Below are positions 7,620-16,637 of a stretch of 40,543 bases of DNA, piece after piece. Made by a program: the position numbers and the translations under genes. The stretch spans positions 1 to 40,543 of the forward strand of contig JAHEQA010000037.1 of assembly GCA_019561615.1 (NCBI GenBank). The letters are read 5' to 3'. The notes beneath the pieces were generated by a model, which saw nothing but the letters and a program-made list of their open reading frames with translations, did not search any database and was not told the origin of the DNA. Source of the DNA: Methanothermococcus sp. SCGC AD-155-E23. Its GTDB lineage: Archaea > AGJL01 > Methanococci > Methanococcales > Methanococcaceae. The first letter of the stretch is position 1. Each line of letters starts with the position of its first letter.

Positions 7620-8246
7620 ATGATACCTGTATTTATTAAGTTAAAGGGTTTTAAGGTGTGCATCTTTGGATTTGGAGAGGTGGGGAGAAGAAGGTTAAAG
7701 AAGATACTACCTGGAGAACCGGAGAAGGTAACTGTCTATACCAAAGAGGAGGTAGAGGGGGAAACTAGGAGGCACTACGAGAATCTCTGTAACATAGAGT
7801 TTATAACCTGTGACCTGGAGGAGCTAAGGGATGAGGATATCGAGGAGATAGTAAAGGAGCATGATATTGTAATAGCTGCCATAGACGAGAGGAACAACAG
7901 GAGGATTGTAGAGATAGCCAAAAAATTTAAAAAGTTTATAAACTCCTCCACCTTTGAGGAGGATGTTAACTTTGTAATCCCAGCCTACTGCTATAAGGAG
8001 GGGATATACTTCCTGGTGTACACCCAGGGTAGGAGCCCTCTGATGGCGAGACATATTAGGGAGTTAGTGGAGAAATATATCGAGAATAATAGACAGGAGA
8101 TAGACCTCCAGAGTAATTTAAGAACATTTTTAAAAGAATGTGTCCCATCCCAGAGAGAGAGAAAGGAAATTTTAGAGGAAGTTTTTAAAAATGAGGAGTT
8201 TAAAAGGGAACTGTTGAATCTAATAGAGAGGTATAAGAATAAGTAA
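7620..8246 (+). CDS. Precorrin-2 dehydrogenase (siroheme synthase N-terminal type)
   Basis: 208 residues, the size of the Met8/CysG-N family. It begins with MIPVFIKLKGFKVCIFGFGEVGRRR-type sequence: a Rossmann NAD-binding motif (GFGEVG, about 16-21) right at the N terminus. NSSTFEEDVNFVIPA and the TQGRSPLMARHIRELVE segment are typical of this family. It oxidizes precorrin-2 to sirohydrochlorin with NAD+, the branch point leading to coenzyme F430, siroheme and cobalamin in methanogens. The ATG is preceded by AAGGAGAGG. Marker protein 2 follows 37 bp downstream on the same strand, so co-transcription is likely. Some family members also act as ferrochelatases; that cannot be judged here. Confidence 0.9.
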   Translation: MIPVFIKLKGFKVCIFGFGEVGRRRLKKILPGEPEKVTVYTKEEVEGETRRHYENLCNIEFITCDLEELRDEDIEEIVKEHDIVIAAIDERNNRRIVEIAKKFKKFINSSTFEEDVNFVIPAYCYKEGIYFLVYTQGRSPLMARHIRELVEKYIENNRQEIDLQSNLRTFLKECVPSQRERKEILEEVFKNEEFKRELLNLIERYKNK

Positions 8247-8283
8247 AGTTAATTACTCCACACAATTATCAGTAGGGGATTCT

Positions 8284-9258
8284 ATGAAGTTGAAGGAGAT
8301 AATTGAGGCCATAAGAAACTTTGAAGGTGTAACTAGAAAGAGAGGTATAAAGGAGATAGTATCTAATTTTAAATTTAAGGATGAGGACTACAACTTTGAA
8401 ATTATAGCCTCTTTTGGAGAGGATGCTGCGGTAGTAGCTATCAACGGTGAGGATGCTATTTTACTGGCTGCAGATGGTATATGGGAGAAGGTGTTGGAGG
8501 TAGATCCCTGGTGGGCAGGGTACTGCTCTGTACTTGTCAATGCCAACGATATAGCAGCCATGGGTGGTAGACCTATAGGTATGACAAGTGTAATAGGGGT
8601 AAGAAACTGGGATGTATGTAGGGAGATCCTTAAGGGTATAAGATACGGTATAGATAAGTTTGGTATCCCTATGCTGGGGGGTCACACCCATCCAGATGCA
8701 AGGTGCAACGTCCTAGATGTCTCCATTACAGGTATTGTAAAGAAGGACAGTATTCTAAGAAGCGACTCTGCCAAGGTTGGGGATAAGATAGTATTCGCCT
8801 ACGATCTAGATGGTAAGGTCCATGAAAAGTTCAACCTCAACTGGGATACCACCACCATGAAACCAAAGAAACTTGTAAGGGATCAGTTAAGGACCCTTGA
8901 AGTTATAGGAAGGGAGAAACTGGCTAACTCCTGTAAGGATATAAGTAATCCAGGTGCCCTAGGTACCCTAGGTATGCTCCTTGAAGTCTCCAGGAAGGGA
9001 GGCTATGTAGATATAAGGAAGATACCAAAACCTGAGGGTATACCTATTGTTCAATGGTTGAAGATGTATCCTGGATGTGGGTTTGTATTTACAACACCTG
9101 AGGAGAAGGTGAAGCCCCTTAAGGAGATACTGGAGGATGTAAATGTAACTGCGGAGGTCTGTGGAGAGGTAGTTAGGGAGAGGAAACTTGTAATAGGGGA
9201 TGGAAAGGAGAAAGGTGTTCTCTTTGACTTTGAGAAGGAGTACATATGTGGGTGTTAA
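8284..9258 (+). CDS. Methanogenesis marker protein 2 (AIR synthase-like)
   Basis: 324 residues, the family length. It has the PurM/ThiL-like fold: [23 protein letters not shown] (about 45-66, cited in part) carries the ATP/Mg-binding acidic residues. [18 protein letters not shown] (about 88-105) and [20 protein letters not shown] (about 132-151) are typical of the methanogen family TIGR03267. The family is nearly confined to methanogens and its reaction is unknown; relatives phosphorylate or activate small substrates with ATP. It lies downstream of precorrin-2 dehydrogenase, which hints at tetrapyrrole/F430-related work, but only from context. Its TAA stop overlaps the stop of the opposing hydrogenase gene (TTAA at 9255-9258). 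Confidence 0.88.
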   Translation: MKLKEIIEAIRNFEGVTRKRGIKEIVSNFKFKDEDYNFEIIASFGEDAAVVAINGEDAILLAADGIWEKVLEVDPWWAGYCSVLVNANDIAAMGGRPIGMTSVIGVRNWDVCREILKGIRYGIDKFGIPMLGGHTHPDARCNVLDVSITGIVKKDSILRSDSAKVGDKIVFAYDLDGKVHEKFNLNWDTTTMKPKKLVRDQLRTLEVIGREKLANSCKDISNPGALGTLGMLLEVSRKGGYVDIRKIPKPEGIPIVQWLKMYPGCGFVFTTPEEKVKPLKEILEDVNVTAEVCGEVVRERKLVIGDGKEKGVLFDFEKEYICGC

Positions 9259-10379
9259 ACCTTTTTTCTCTCTATGACCAGTAGGGATCTATCACAACAG
9301 GTGAAGCAGGGATCACAACTTGTTATAATAACCTCTGCATCAGATACGTGATGTCCCTCAAGTATAGCCTCCATACAGGCCAGGTTTGTCACCGTGGGGG
9401 TTCTAACCTTTGAGTGGATAACCCTGCCCTCACTGTTCACACCGTAGGAGTAGTATACCTGCCCCCTCTGGGCCTCGTTATATGTATCTATGGGCTTAAA
9501 CTCCCTTATCTCGTAGTTGGGGTTGTAAAACCTCTCAGGTAGATGGTAGAGACCCTTTAACCCCTGCTTTATTATTTTACTACTTTCAAAACACTCGTAC
9601 ATCCTTACAAGTACCCTGGATAGGACATCTCCCTCATCTAAAATTATCTCTTCAAATTCAAAGGGGTCGTACTCTGGCACGTAACCCATCTTCCTCATAT
9701 CACATCTTATTCCACTACCTCTAGCTGTAGGTCCCAGGGCGTGGTACTTCCCAGCTATCTTTCTATCCATTACACCTATGTCCTTCATACGGGAGATCAG
9801 TAGTGGATCCCTCAAGGTTCTATCTAGGAGTTTCTCCATCTTCTCCTCAAATCTCTCTATCCTCTCTATTAAAGAGGGGATACGTTTATCTGGGATATTA
9901 CACCTTGGTCTAATTCCTCCTATTATTGGACAGGAGTACTGGATCCTACTTCCACTTATCTCGTAGAGGGTCTGGAGTATAGGCTCCCTAATCATGAAGG
10001 CCCTCATAGCCATGGTCTCATGACCTAGTACCTCGAAGATGTGACCAAAGAGTAAGGTGTGGGAGTGTAACCTCTCCAACTCCTCAACTATCACCCTTAT
10101 ATAGTTGGCCCTCTCTGGAACCTCGATATCACACCCCATCTCAGTAACTCTAACTGCACACCAGAGATGGATATGGGAACATATACCACATATCTTCTCT
10201 GTAAGTATGGTGGCCTTCTCTGGAGGTAGTCCCTCCATCAGCAACTCCACACCCCTGTAATTTACCCCTATTGTAAGTTCTGCATCCCTTATTATCTCGT
10301 CCTCTATAAACAACCTTAACCTGTGAGGTTCAAGGATAGAGGAGTGTATAGGTCCTATAGCTATCTCTCCCTCGTACAT
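9255..10379 (-). CDS. ehbN: Energy-converting [NiFe] hydrogenase large subunit, EhbN-like
   Basis: 374 residues from ATG 10379; that codon has a GGGGT site upstream and begins the conserved [19 protein letters not shown] segment, while further-upstream starts run into the divergent pth2 region. The Ni ligands are present as CGIC (64-67, in [11 protein letters not shown]) and, near the C terminus, CDPCFTC (355-361) followed by CDR. The DPCxxC-type ending is characteristic of group 4 (Ech/Eha/Ehb) enzymes, which lack the cleaved C-terminal peptide of other hydrogenases. It also resembles NuoD/complex I 49-kDa proteins. Ehb couples ion flow to ferredoxin reduction for CO2 assimilation. No other hydrogenase subunit is nearby; scattered ehb genes are known in Methanocaldococcus. 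EhaO is the main alternative. Confidence 0.8.
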   Translation of the reverse strand: MYEGEIAIGPIHSSILEPHRLRLFIEDEIIRDAELTIGVNYRGVELLMEGLPPEKATILTEKICGICSHIHLWCAVRVTEMGCDIEVPERANYIRVIVEELERLHSHTLLFGHIFEVLGHETMAMRAFMIREPILQTLYEISGSRIQYSCPIIGGIRPRCNIPDKRIPSLIERIERFEEKMEKLLDRTLRDPLLISRMKDIGVMDRKIAGKYHALGPTARGSGIRCDMRKMGYVPEYDPFEFEEIILDEGDVLSRVLVRMYECFESSKIIKQGLKGLYHLPERFYNPNYEIREFKPIDTYNEAQRGQVYYSYGVNSEGRVIHSKVRTPTVTNLACMEAILEGHHVSDAEVIITSCDPCFTCCDRSLLVIERKKV

Positions 10380-10451
10380 ATTTACCCCATATTTATAATG
10401 ATAAATAATGATAATTAAAGGGGATATTAAAATCTTTTTTATGGGGAAAGT

Positions 10452-10802
10452 ATGTACAAGCAAGTTATCGTTGTCAGGACAGATCTAAATATGGGTAAGG
10501 GAAAGATTGCAGCCCAGGCATGTCACGCCTCCATAGAGGCATTTATAAAGGCTCAGAGGGAGTGTCCAGAGGTTGTTGAAAAGTGGTTGAAGGAGGGGCA
10601 GAAGAAGGTTGTGGTAAAGGTGAAATCTGAGGAGGAACTTATGGAGGTATTCCAGGAGGCGTTGTTGGAGGGACTACCCTGTAGCCTAATAAGGGATGCT
10701 GGAAGAACTCAACTGACACCTGGGACATGTACCGCAGTTGCCATAGGTCCTGAAAGGGAGGAGAGGATAGATAAAATAACTGGGAAGTTGAAATTACTTT
10801 AA
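10452..10802 (+). CDS. pth2: Peptidyl-tRNA hydrolase, archaeal/eukaryotic type (Pth2)
   Basis: 116 residues, full family length. The signature [21 protein letters not shown] (from residue 2), ACHAS (about 23-27), and the C-terminal [19 protein letters not shown] are diagnostic of Pth2. It hydrolyses peptidyl-tRNAs released prematurely from ribosomes. GGGGAAAG precedes the ATG. It heads a tight plus-strand run: the DNA glycosylase gene starts 10 bp after its stop, and marker protein 14 follows that after one base. The gap to the divergent ehbN gene is 72 bp and must contain both promoters. Confidence 0.95.
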   Translation: MYKQVIVVRTDLNMGKGKIAAQACHASIEAFIKAQRECPEVVEKWLKEGQKKVVVKVKSEEELMEVFQEALLEGLPCSLIRDAGRTQLTPGTCTAVAIGPEREERIDKITGKLKLL

Positions 10803-10812
10803 GGGCGCTACA

Positions 10813-11475
10813 ATGAATCTTATGGATATCTACAGTAGATTACTCTCCCACTTTGGACCTCAAAATTGGTGGCCTGCTGAGACCCCCTACGAGGTTGTGG
10901 TAGGTGCCATACTAACTCAGAATACCTCCTGGAGGAACGTAGAGAAGGCCATAGAAAATCTCAGGAGAAACAACCTACTAGAGGAGAGGAGGATATTAGA
11001 TACACCCCTTAAAAGGTTGAGAGAACTTATTAGACCTGCAGGATTTTACAATATAAAGAGTAAGAGGTTAAAGGATGTCACAGCCTATATAGTGGATAAC
11101 TACGGGAGTACAGAGGGGTTAAAGAGGTGTAATAAAGATCTCTACAAATTAAGGGAGGAACTCCTCTCCATTAAAGGTGTAGGGAGGGAGACTGCAGATA
11201 CCATACTACTTTACAGTTTAGAGAGACCTATCTTTGTAGTGGATAATTATACAAGGAGGATCTTTGGCAGATATGGAGTCATAGAGGGAGACCTAGATTA
11301 CGACAGTATACGTACATTTTTTGAAAGGGGTATTCCAAGGGATATAGAGATCTATAAGGAGTACCATGCACTTATAGTTCAACTGGGAAAGACCTTCTGT
11401 AAAAAGAGGCGTCCCAGGTGTGAAGGATGTCCCCTCTCTGAGGGGTGTAAAAGGTTGATATCTTCTGAGGGATAG
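10813..11475 (+). CDS. Endonuclease III-family DNA glycosylase, MagIII-like
   Basis: 220 residues. It shows the helix-hairpin-helix GPD fold: ILTQNTSWRNVEKAIENL (about 33-50), the hairpin LLSIKGVGRETADTILLYS (about 117-135), and the catalytic Asp in FVVDNYTRR (about 141-149). The C terminus carries a [4Fe-4S] loop with Cys spacing C-x6-C-x2-C-x5-C (FCKKRRPRCEGCPLSEGC). The hairpin has GVGRETA where bifunctional endonuclease III has GVGRKTA. The absence of that Lys indicates a monofunctional base remover, as in Helicobacter MagIII (3-methyladenine). It should act in base excision repair of alkylated DNA; the exact base is inferred. It sits between pth2 and marker protein 14. Confidence 0.85.
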   Translation: MNLMDIYSRLLSHFGPQNWWPAETPYEVVVGAILTQNTSWRNVEKAIENLRRNNLLEERRILDTPLKRLRELIRPAGFYNIKSKRLKDVTAYIVDNYGSTEGLKRCNKDLYKLREELLSIKGVGRETADTILLYSLERPIFVVDNYTRRIFGRYGVIEGDLDYDSIRTFFERGIPRDIEIYKEYHALIVQLGKTFCKKRRPRCEGCPLSEGCKRLISSEG

Positions 11476-11476
11476 G

Positions 11477-12928
11477 ATGGGATTTCTAGAGGGGATACTT
11501 AGTATCTTCAAGAAAAGTCCTAAGGTAGCCTATGCAAGATCCCAGAGTGTAGATCTAATAGAGTTGAAGAGAAACCCCTACTACATAGTGGCATCTGTGG
11601 AGTTGGGAAATACCACCACAAAGTCCATAATTACTGCAACAAATATGGATACAGGTAACACCTACATCGTCAGTAAGTACGTGAGAATGACAAGGGAGGT
11701 AAGGCCTCCAAGGAAGGGGGAGAAGGTATTTGGGAAAACTATATGGGGTGTGGAACTTACTAAGGAGTCAGTTGCAGAGATGGTAAGGGATGTACTACTT
11801 GGAGCCCTGAGAAGGGGGAACCTTACAGTAGAGGATCTCCACTTCGTAGTTAGAAGTACTGGAGTTACTGCAGGGTTTGCCACCCCAGAGGAGGTATCTA
11901 ACATGATAATAGCCCTTGCAGAGGGATGCTTAAAGGCTGGAGTCCCTCCCTCAAAGATGACCCCTGCCATGAGTAAGAGTCAACTTCCAAAACCCTTTGA
12001 CAGGTACAGTCTCATGGATAAGGTTATATTTGACGGTGCAGTTACAGGGGTGCTCCCTCCCACAGGTAAGGAGGTTGTAGCCAACGAGATGGAGGGGGAG
12101 TTGGTCACTGCAGGGATAAAGGTAGGGGCGAAGTGGACCCATGTAGATTTTAGAAACCCCTGTATGAGTATAGACTTTGGTACAACACTGGCAGGTAGGA
12201 TAACAGATGACAGTAAACCCTATGCACATGTAGTTGGCAACCTATGTGGTCTTGCAGGTGCCATTGCAGATAGTATAGTTAGGGGCAGTGGGTTGGTAAG
12301 TAGGGAGAAAGGTGCAGTATTGGATATAAAGAGTAAGGGAGGTAAAATAGATAGGGAACTTGCAGAGGAGTATGGGGAGGAGATACATAAGTATATAAGA
12401 ATCTGCGAGGTTCCCAAGGGTGTGAAAAGGTTTGGAACTGTCCCTGTAGATCCAGAGAGTGCAGAGAAGGCTGGGACAACCCTTATAGGCTGTGATGTAG
12501 GGGAGAATGGAAGTGACCTTCCCAAGTTAGAGGAGATTGGAAGGAGGATCCTGGAGGAGAGTAATATCCCAACCTTACTCTACACCTTGGATGTGGTATC
12601 TGCAAAGACTACTGAGAGACTTGTAAAGTTGGCATGGAAGAAGGGCCTTATAAGTGATAGAAGTGCCCTTGGTGTAACTGGAAGGGCAGGGATAACTGGA
12701 GAAAAACCTAGGTTGATACTGGAGAGGTTAAGTGAGTTAGATATATGGGATAAACCTGAGGACAACCTGGTATTTGTCGAGGATGGTCTTGCACTGGGGG
12801 CCAGTATCATGGCCAGGTGTATGAACTGTCTAGGTACACCTCAGAATCCAGTAGGTGGAAACAGGGGAGACAGGTGTATACTGGGGGAGAGAATAAGGTG
12901 GCAGAAGGAGAGAGGCATGATAAGGTAA
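11477..12928 (+). CDS. Methanogenesis marker protein 14 (ASKHA-fold)
   Basis: 483 residues, family TIGR03285. Two glycine/threonine loops look like the phosphate loops of the actin/Hsp70/sugar kinase (ASKHA) fold: VELGNTTTKS (41-50) and SIDFGTTLAG (231-240). The segment LIGCDVGENGSDLPKLEEIG and the late CMNCLGTPQNPVGGNRGDRC are family-like. Proteins of this fold that occur with corrinoid or radical enzymes are often ATP-driven reactivators, so a role in activating a methanogenesis enzyme is plausible but unproven. The ATG is one base after the glycosylase stop, with GAGGGATAGG overlapping that gene's end. Its TAA abuts the opposing PAC2 stop as TAATTA (12926-12931). Confidence 0.88.
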   Translation: MGFLEGILSIFKKSPKVAYARSQSVDLIELKRNPYYIVASVELGNTTTKSIITATNMDTGNTYIVSKYVRMTREVRPPRKGEKVFGKTIWGVELTKESVAEMVRDVLLGALRRGNLTVEDLHFVVRSTGVTAGFATPEEVSNMIIALAEGCLKAGVPPSKMTPAMSKSQLPKPFDRYSLMDKVIFDGAVTGVLPPTGKEVVANEMEGELVTAGIKVGAKWTHVDFRNPCMSIDFGTTLAGRITDDSKPYAHVVGNLCGLAGAIADSIVRGSGLVSREKGAVLDIKSKGGKIDRELAEEYGEEIHKYIRICEVPKGVKRFGTVPVDPESAEKAGTTLIGCDVGENGSDLPKLEEIGRRILEESNIPTLLYTLDVVSAKTTERLVKLAWKKGLISDRSALGVTGRAGITGEKPRLILERLSELDIWDKPEDNLVFVEDGLALGASIMARCMNCLGTPQNPVGGNRGDRCILGERIRWQKERGMIR

Positions 12929-13711
12929 TTATCCAATATACCTTAAATCCTCCTCTCTCTGCCTCTTATCCTTCTCCCTAACCATGAGATGGCCCTGCTC
13001 CAACTGTTTCTCAAATCTCTTAATCCTCTCTAAGAAGGCCTCCATCTCCCTGGCCCTCTTCTCCAACTCTCCCATATCTATCTTAATGTCGAGTACCTTG
13101 GAGAGTACCTCCAACACCTTCCTTGCAGATTTTGGATCTATGAGGTAACCAGGGGTCTCACCCATTAGACATGCCCCTTCAATACCCATCAACTTTGAGA
13201 ATGTTAACATCAAACCTGCAGCACCTACTATACCTCCACCATCTGCCCTAAAAAGTGCACCATGTGCCCTTATCCTCTCTGCAAGTTCCTTTGAAGTAGC
13301 TGCAACGTAGACTAGAGGATCCTCCTTTATACGTCCTATACCAAATCCACCAAGGGTATAGGTTACCCTTGCACCGTACTTAATTCCAATCTCAACTAAC
13401 CTCTCGGAGAGTTGATACTGCCCCATAGGTGACAGGGCCTGGGTATTTCCAGTGACCACCACCATAGGTATAGGCTCCCTTATAATATAGATCTCGTTGT
13501 TCATACTCTCTATGGTACCGTCCTCGTTTACCAGTACCTGAGGGGGGAAGTCGTAACAGTAGAGTTCCATGACCTTCTCCCCCTGGAACTCCTGTATAAG
13601 ATGTTCCGCTGCTATCCTACCAACATGACCTATACCTGGAAGTCCCTCTATAAGCACTGCATCTTTTAGAGGTTCAACCTTCTTTATCACCCTCTCTATA
13701 ATCTTCACCAT
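12929..13711 (-). CDS. PAC2-family protein (proteasome assembly chaperone-like)
   Basis: 260 residues. AVLIEGLPGIGHVGRIAAEH (about 18-37) and the later GGFGIGRIKEDPLVYVAATS and GLMLTFSKLMGIEGACLMGE are typical of the archaeal PAC2/PbaA-like family. Some family members help assemble the 20S proteasome or act as ATP-independent chaperones. The C terminus is a charged coiled coil (about 205-255) ending in YIG. The proteasome-activating HbYX motif needs Tyr at the penultimate position, so it is absent and direct docking to the 20S core is less likely. GGTG lies 5 nt before the ATG. It is the gene after nurA on the same strand, separated by 63 AT-rich bases that could hold its promoter. Confidence 0.82.
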   Translation of the reverse strand: MVKIIERVIKKVEPLKDAVLIEGLPGIGHVGRIAAEHLIQEFQGEKVMELYCYDFPPQVLVNEDGTIESMNNEIYIIREPIPMVVVTGNTQALSPMGQYQLSERLVEIGIKYGARVTYTLGGFGIGRIKEDPLVYVAATSKELAERIRAHGALFRADGGGIVGAAGLMLTFSKLMGIEGACLMGETPGYLIDPKSARKVLEVLSKVLDIKIDMGELEKRAREMEAFLERIKRFEKQLEQGHLMVREKDKRQREEDLRYIG

Positions 13712-13774
13712 AGTTACACCTTGAAGTTTTTTTGAAAAAAGTTATCGTTTTTGTCATTATTATTTTTTATTGTT

Positions 13775-14890
13775 TTATATTACCATGTCCCTGTCCCTGC
13801 TGTCGTACAACTTCAACAACCTGGCACAGATCTCCATATCCTTGTCACTGATCTTTACATCCTCATGACTTCTCCTAAGTATATAGGGGTACCCTCCTAC
13901 AGATATGTCCTTTAGATTTGCAAAGAACTTCTCCTCTAACTTCTTAAATGATGTAATGTTTAGAACCCCTCCCTTACTGTCCAACCTAACAAACTGATAG
14001 TACAACTCAGGGATGTGGAGATGGAACCTCTTTAAGTAATGTATACTGTAGTAGATGTTGTAGTCTACCTCCTTTCTATCTGCCAGGTTGATAGGTTTGG
14101 AGTATCCAGTACCCTCTGCACTGGAGAAGATACCTATATCTGGTAGGGTTTTAAAGAGGGAATTTCCATTGTCGTTGTACCTTTTAAAGTATATACTCAT
14201 CTTGGAGGTCTTAGATACCCCTATAAATTTGTCCCTGTACTTTTCAACGATCTCCCTTAGTAACACTATGTACTCCACCTGTTCCAGGATAATCCTAAGT
14301 TTCTCATCTTCGGCATTTCTCACCGTGGAGGTTACAGGTGTTAACCTGTTATCAGCTAGGTCCTGGTAGATCTCATCTTTTATCTCTTTTTTATAATTCC
14401 TGTAGTAATCTAGTATCTCCCCGTAGTCCTCCTTTATCTCTCCGTTAATCCTACCTCCGTATGTATGGGTCTGTATAATGAGGGAGTAGAGGGAGCCGTC
14501 AAAGAGGTAGTAATCTATATCCCTGTTTTCAAGGTTCCAAAGTGCAGTCTTCAACTCCATATTGATCATGTAGAGTTTAAGCCTGTACTCTACATATCTG
14601 TAGGGGAGAACGATACCAGGTTCCCAGAAGGAGATGGAGTCCTCTAACCTCTCCCCTACCTTGTTTGTATAGGATACAGATCCCACAAGGTAGAGACATA
14701 GGTTGATATAGTCTATCCTGTTGAAGCTGCCATCCCCCCCTCCAAAGGTGTAATCTGCCCCGTTACCTTGGAAGTTGCTACTTATCCAGCAGTCATTTAA
14801 TATCTGTTTCTTATAGTCGATCTCCCTATTTATCCTCTCTATCAACTTGGATATCTCCTCCTTCTTACTGAGGATATAGAAGTACTTCAA
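13775..14890 (-). CDS. nurA: NurA 5'-3' nuclease of DNA end resection
   Basis: 371 residues. The two Asp motifs of the NurA family are present: GGGDGSFN (about 50-57) and FDGSLYS (about 131-137), plus a late FHLHIPELYYQFVRLD segment. NurA works with the HerA translocase to resect DNA double-strand breaks, after Mre11-Rad50. herA is not in the window, but mre11 lies about 2.6 kb away. The start is placed at TTG 14890: AAGGTG is 6 nt upstream, and the GTG at 14899 is part of that ribosome binding site. An AT-rich divergent promoter region (14891-15007) separates it from the zinc-ribbon gene. Confidence 0.88.
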   Translation of the reverse strand: MKYFYILSKKEEISKLIERINREIDYKKQILNDCWISSNFQGNGADYTFGGGDGSFNRIDYINLCLYLVGSVSYTNKVGERLEDSISFWEPGIVLPYRYVEYRLKLYMINMELKTALWNLENRDIDYYLFDGSLYSLIIQTHTYGGRINGEIKEDYGEILDYYRNYKKEIKDEIYQDLADNRLTPVTSTVRNAEDEKLRIILEQVEYIVLLREIVEKYRDKFIGVSKTSKMSIYFKRYNDNGNSLFKTLPDIGIFSSAEGTGYSKPINLADRKEVDYNIYYSIHYLKRFHLHIPELYYQFVRLDSKGGVLNITSFKKLEEKFFANLKDISVGGYPYILRRSHEDVKISDKDMEICARLLKLYDSRDRDMVI

Positions 14891-14935
14891 AGGAGACACC
14901 TTATCAGTTTATTACTAGATACCAATCTTTTGATA

Positions 14936-14972
14936 TTTTTATATATAGTTTTTATAGTAAGTATATATAAAT
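14936..14972. promoter_or_regulatory. Divergent TATA boxes for nurA (minus) and the zinc-ribbon gene (plus)
   Basis: A plus-strand TATATATAAAT (14962-14972) lies about 40 nt before the GTG start of the zinc-ribbon gene. A minus-strand TATATATAAAAATA (about 14949-14936) lies about 45 nt before the nurA TTG. Both positions allow short leaders carrying the ribosome binding sites. Transcription starts are inferred from spacing only. Confidence 0.5.
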
Positions 14973-15007
14973 CTATCTTTAAATAGGTCTTAAAATATGG
15001 TGATACT

Positions 15008-15355
15008 GTGAAGGATAGAGAAAAGGAGATAGATATTGTAAAGATAGCTGCAGATGAAATGCTAAAAGGCTCGAAGATGCTAGGGGAACATTGTAAGGTA
15101 TGTGGCTTCCCCCTCTTCCAGGATAGAAAGGGGAACAAGTACTGTGTATACTGTAGGACCTTGAAGGAGAGGGAGGAAAAAGAGGTTAAAAGAGAGATAG
15201 TATCCCCTTCCAGTGGTGACAACTATGAAAAAATAGTGGATAAAAAGATAGAGTACCTCTTTAAGAGGTTGGAGGGGGAGTACGACGTTGCCAGGATAGT
15301 GGAGATTACAGAGGCCATCAAGGCACTTCTGAAATTAAAGTCTAAGTTAGAATAG
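15008..15355 (+). CDS. Zinc-ribbon protein, Sjogren/scleroderma autoantigen 1 (p27) family
   Basis: 115 residues. One zinc ribbon is visible: CKVCGFPLF followed by KYCVYC (Cys about 29, 32, 47, 50), in the arrangement of the archaeal and eukaryotic autoantigen p27 family. A charged helix rich in Glu and Lys follows. The molecular role in archaea is not established. The start is GTG 15008, with GGTG 5 nt upstream. The last 9 bp overlap the opposing aCPSF2 gene. It stands alone on its strand. Confidence 0.8.
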   Translation: MKDREKEIDIVKIAADEMLKGSKMLGEHCKVCGFPLFQDRKGNKYCVYCRTLKEREEKEVKREIVSPSSGDNYEKIVDKKIEYLFKRLEGEYDVARIVEITEAIKALLKLKSKLE

Positions 15356-16612
15356 AGGTAGTACACTTCCCACTGGAGGTGCAAAGGTAGGTACCTTAAG
15401 GGATTTCCATATGGTCATGGCCAGGGAGAGGGATTGATACCTCTCCCCATGAACCACAAATACCTTCTCAGGTGTAGGTATCTTTTTCAAATATCTTATA
15501 AGGGAGTTGTAATCCCCATGTGCAGAGAACTCTATCTTGACAACCTCTCCCCTAACAGGTATCTCATGTTTAAAGGGCTTAATTACCTTTGCCCCCTCCT
15601 CCAACGCCCTTCCTAGGGTATCCTCTGCCTGATAACCTGTTAGGATGATCTTGTTTTGAGGGTACTTCAGGAGTTTCAAGTACTGGAGTACTGGACCTCC
15701 CTGGAGCATTCCAGATGTGGATATGATGATACAGGGCTCCTCCTTGAAGACATCACTGTCAGCCTTCCTTACATATCCAAAGGGGTTCTGTCCACACTCC
15801 AACATCCTCCTTATCTTGGGATTTAACCAGTGGGAGTAACTTAGATAGACCCCAGTGGTATGTATAATGGAGCCGTCTACGTATACAGGTACATCCTCCA
15901 AGACCCCACTGTTTCTGTAGTGGTATATCACCGCCATTATCTCCTGGGCCCTACCCACTGCAAATACAGGTATTATTACCTTACCTCCTCTCTCGATAGT
16001 ACTTGAGATCTCCTCTATAAGCTGCCTCTCCAAGGTCTTCCTAGCAGGTTTTATATCTAGAGGTGAGCCATAAGTGGATTCTATTATAAGGGTGTGGATC
16101 TCCTCTATATCTGTATCTGCAGGTTTCAAGGTTCTAGTTTCCCTCTCGTTTATATCCCCAGTGTAGAGTACCTTCTTCCCCTCTATATCCAGGTATATGG
16201 AGGAACTTCCAAGGATATGTCCGGCGTCGTACATCTCCATGGTGATGTCCTCGGTTATCTTCCTCTTCTCCCTGTAATTTACAGTTTCGATGGCATCCAA
16301 GGCCTCCTTTATCTCCTTTTCACCGTAGATCTTGGAGAGTTTTGAAACATCCTTCCAGAGTATGTACATAAGATCTGCAGAGGGTGCTGTACAGTATATT
16401 TTTTTGAAGTTAAAACAGGGTATAGCGCCACAGTGATCCAGGTGGGCATGGGACACCAACAGGGCATCTATATCACTGGTATCTATATTTGGTATGGTAT
16501 TTTTATTTGGGTCTATACCACAGTCCAGGAGTATCTTGGACTTTTTCGTATCTATCTCTATACAGGACATGCCTATTTGATGACATCCTCCGTGAAACTT
16601 AACTATCGCCAT
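15347..16612 (-). CDS. Beta-CASP metallo-beta-lactamase ribonuclease (aCPSF2-like)
   Basis: 421 residues without an N-terminal KH domain, so it fits aCPSF2 rather than the KH-containing termination factor aCPSF1. Metallo-beta-lactamase motifs: LLDCG, SHAHLDHCGAIP (HxHxDH, about 55-66), DAGHILGSSS and YTGDIN. Beta-CASP motifs: IIESTYG (A), EFSAHGDYN (B) and VFVVHGE (C). These enzymes are endo- or 5'-3' exoribonucleases in RNA processing. The start is chosen at ATG 16612 (MAIVKFHGG), matching remembered relatives; GTG 16621 is possible. The methyltransferase gene lies 25 bp upstream on the same strand, so an operon is likely. Its 3' end overlaps the zinc-ribbon gene by 9 bp. Confidence 0.88.
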   Translation of the reverse strand: MAIVKFHGGCHQIGMSCIEIDTKKSKILLDCGIDPNKNTIPNIDTSDIDALLVSHAHLDHCGAIPCFNFKKIYCTAPSADLMYILWKDVSKLSKIYGEKEIKEALDAIETVNYREKRKITEDITMEMYDAGHILGSSSIYLDIEGKKVLYTGDINERETRTLKPADTDIEEIHTLIIESTYGSPLDIKPARKTLERQLIEEISSTIERGGKVIIPVFAVGRAQEIMAVIYHYRNSGVLEDVPVYVDGSIIHTTGVYLSYSHWLNPKIRRMLECGQNPFGYVRKADSDVFKEEPCIIISTSGMLQGGPVLQYLKLLKYPQNKIILTGYQAEDTLGRALEEGAKVIKPFKHEIPVRGEVVKIEFSAHGDYNSLIRYLKKIPTPEKVFVVHGERYQSLSLAMTIWKSLKVPTFAPPVGSVLPLF

Positions 16613-16637
16613 AACTCCCACATTGCAAAAATATTTA

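Noticed and set aside
10380-10463. Longer N terminus for the hydrogenase large subunit (start at 10463)
   Set aside because: The extra 28 residues overlap the pth2 start, have no ribosome binding site and do not resemble the family; ATG 10379 begins the conserved segment.
12929-12945. Proteasome-docking HbYX motif at the PAC2 protein C terminus
   Set aside because: The protein ends Tyr-Ile-Gly; the motif requires Tyr at the penultimate position.
13712-13774. T/A-rich near-palindrome as a hairpin terminator after nurA
   Set aside because: Only a T7-G-A6 run with no GC stem; it is as likely to be promoter AT content for the PAC2 gene.
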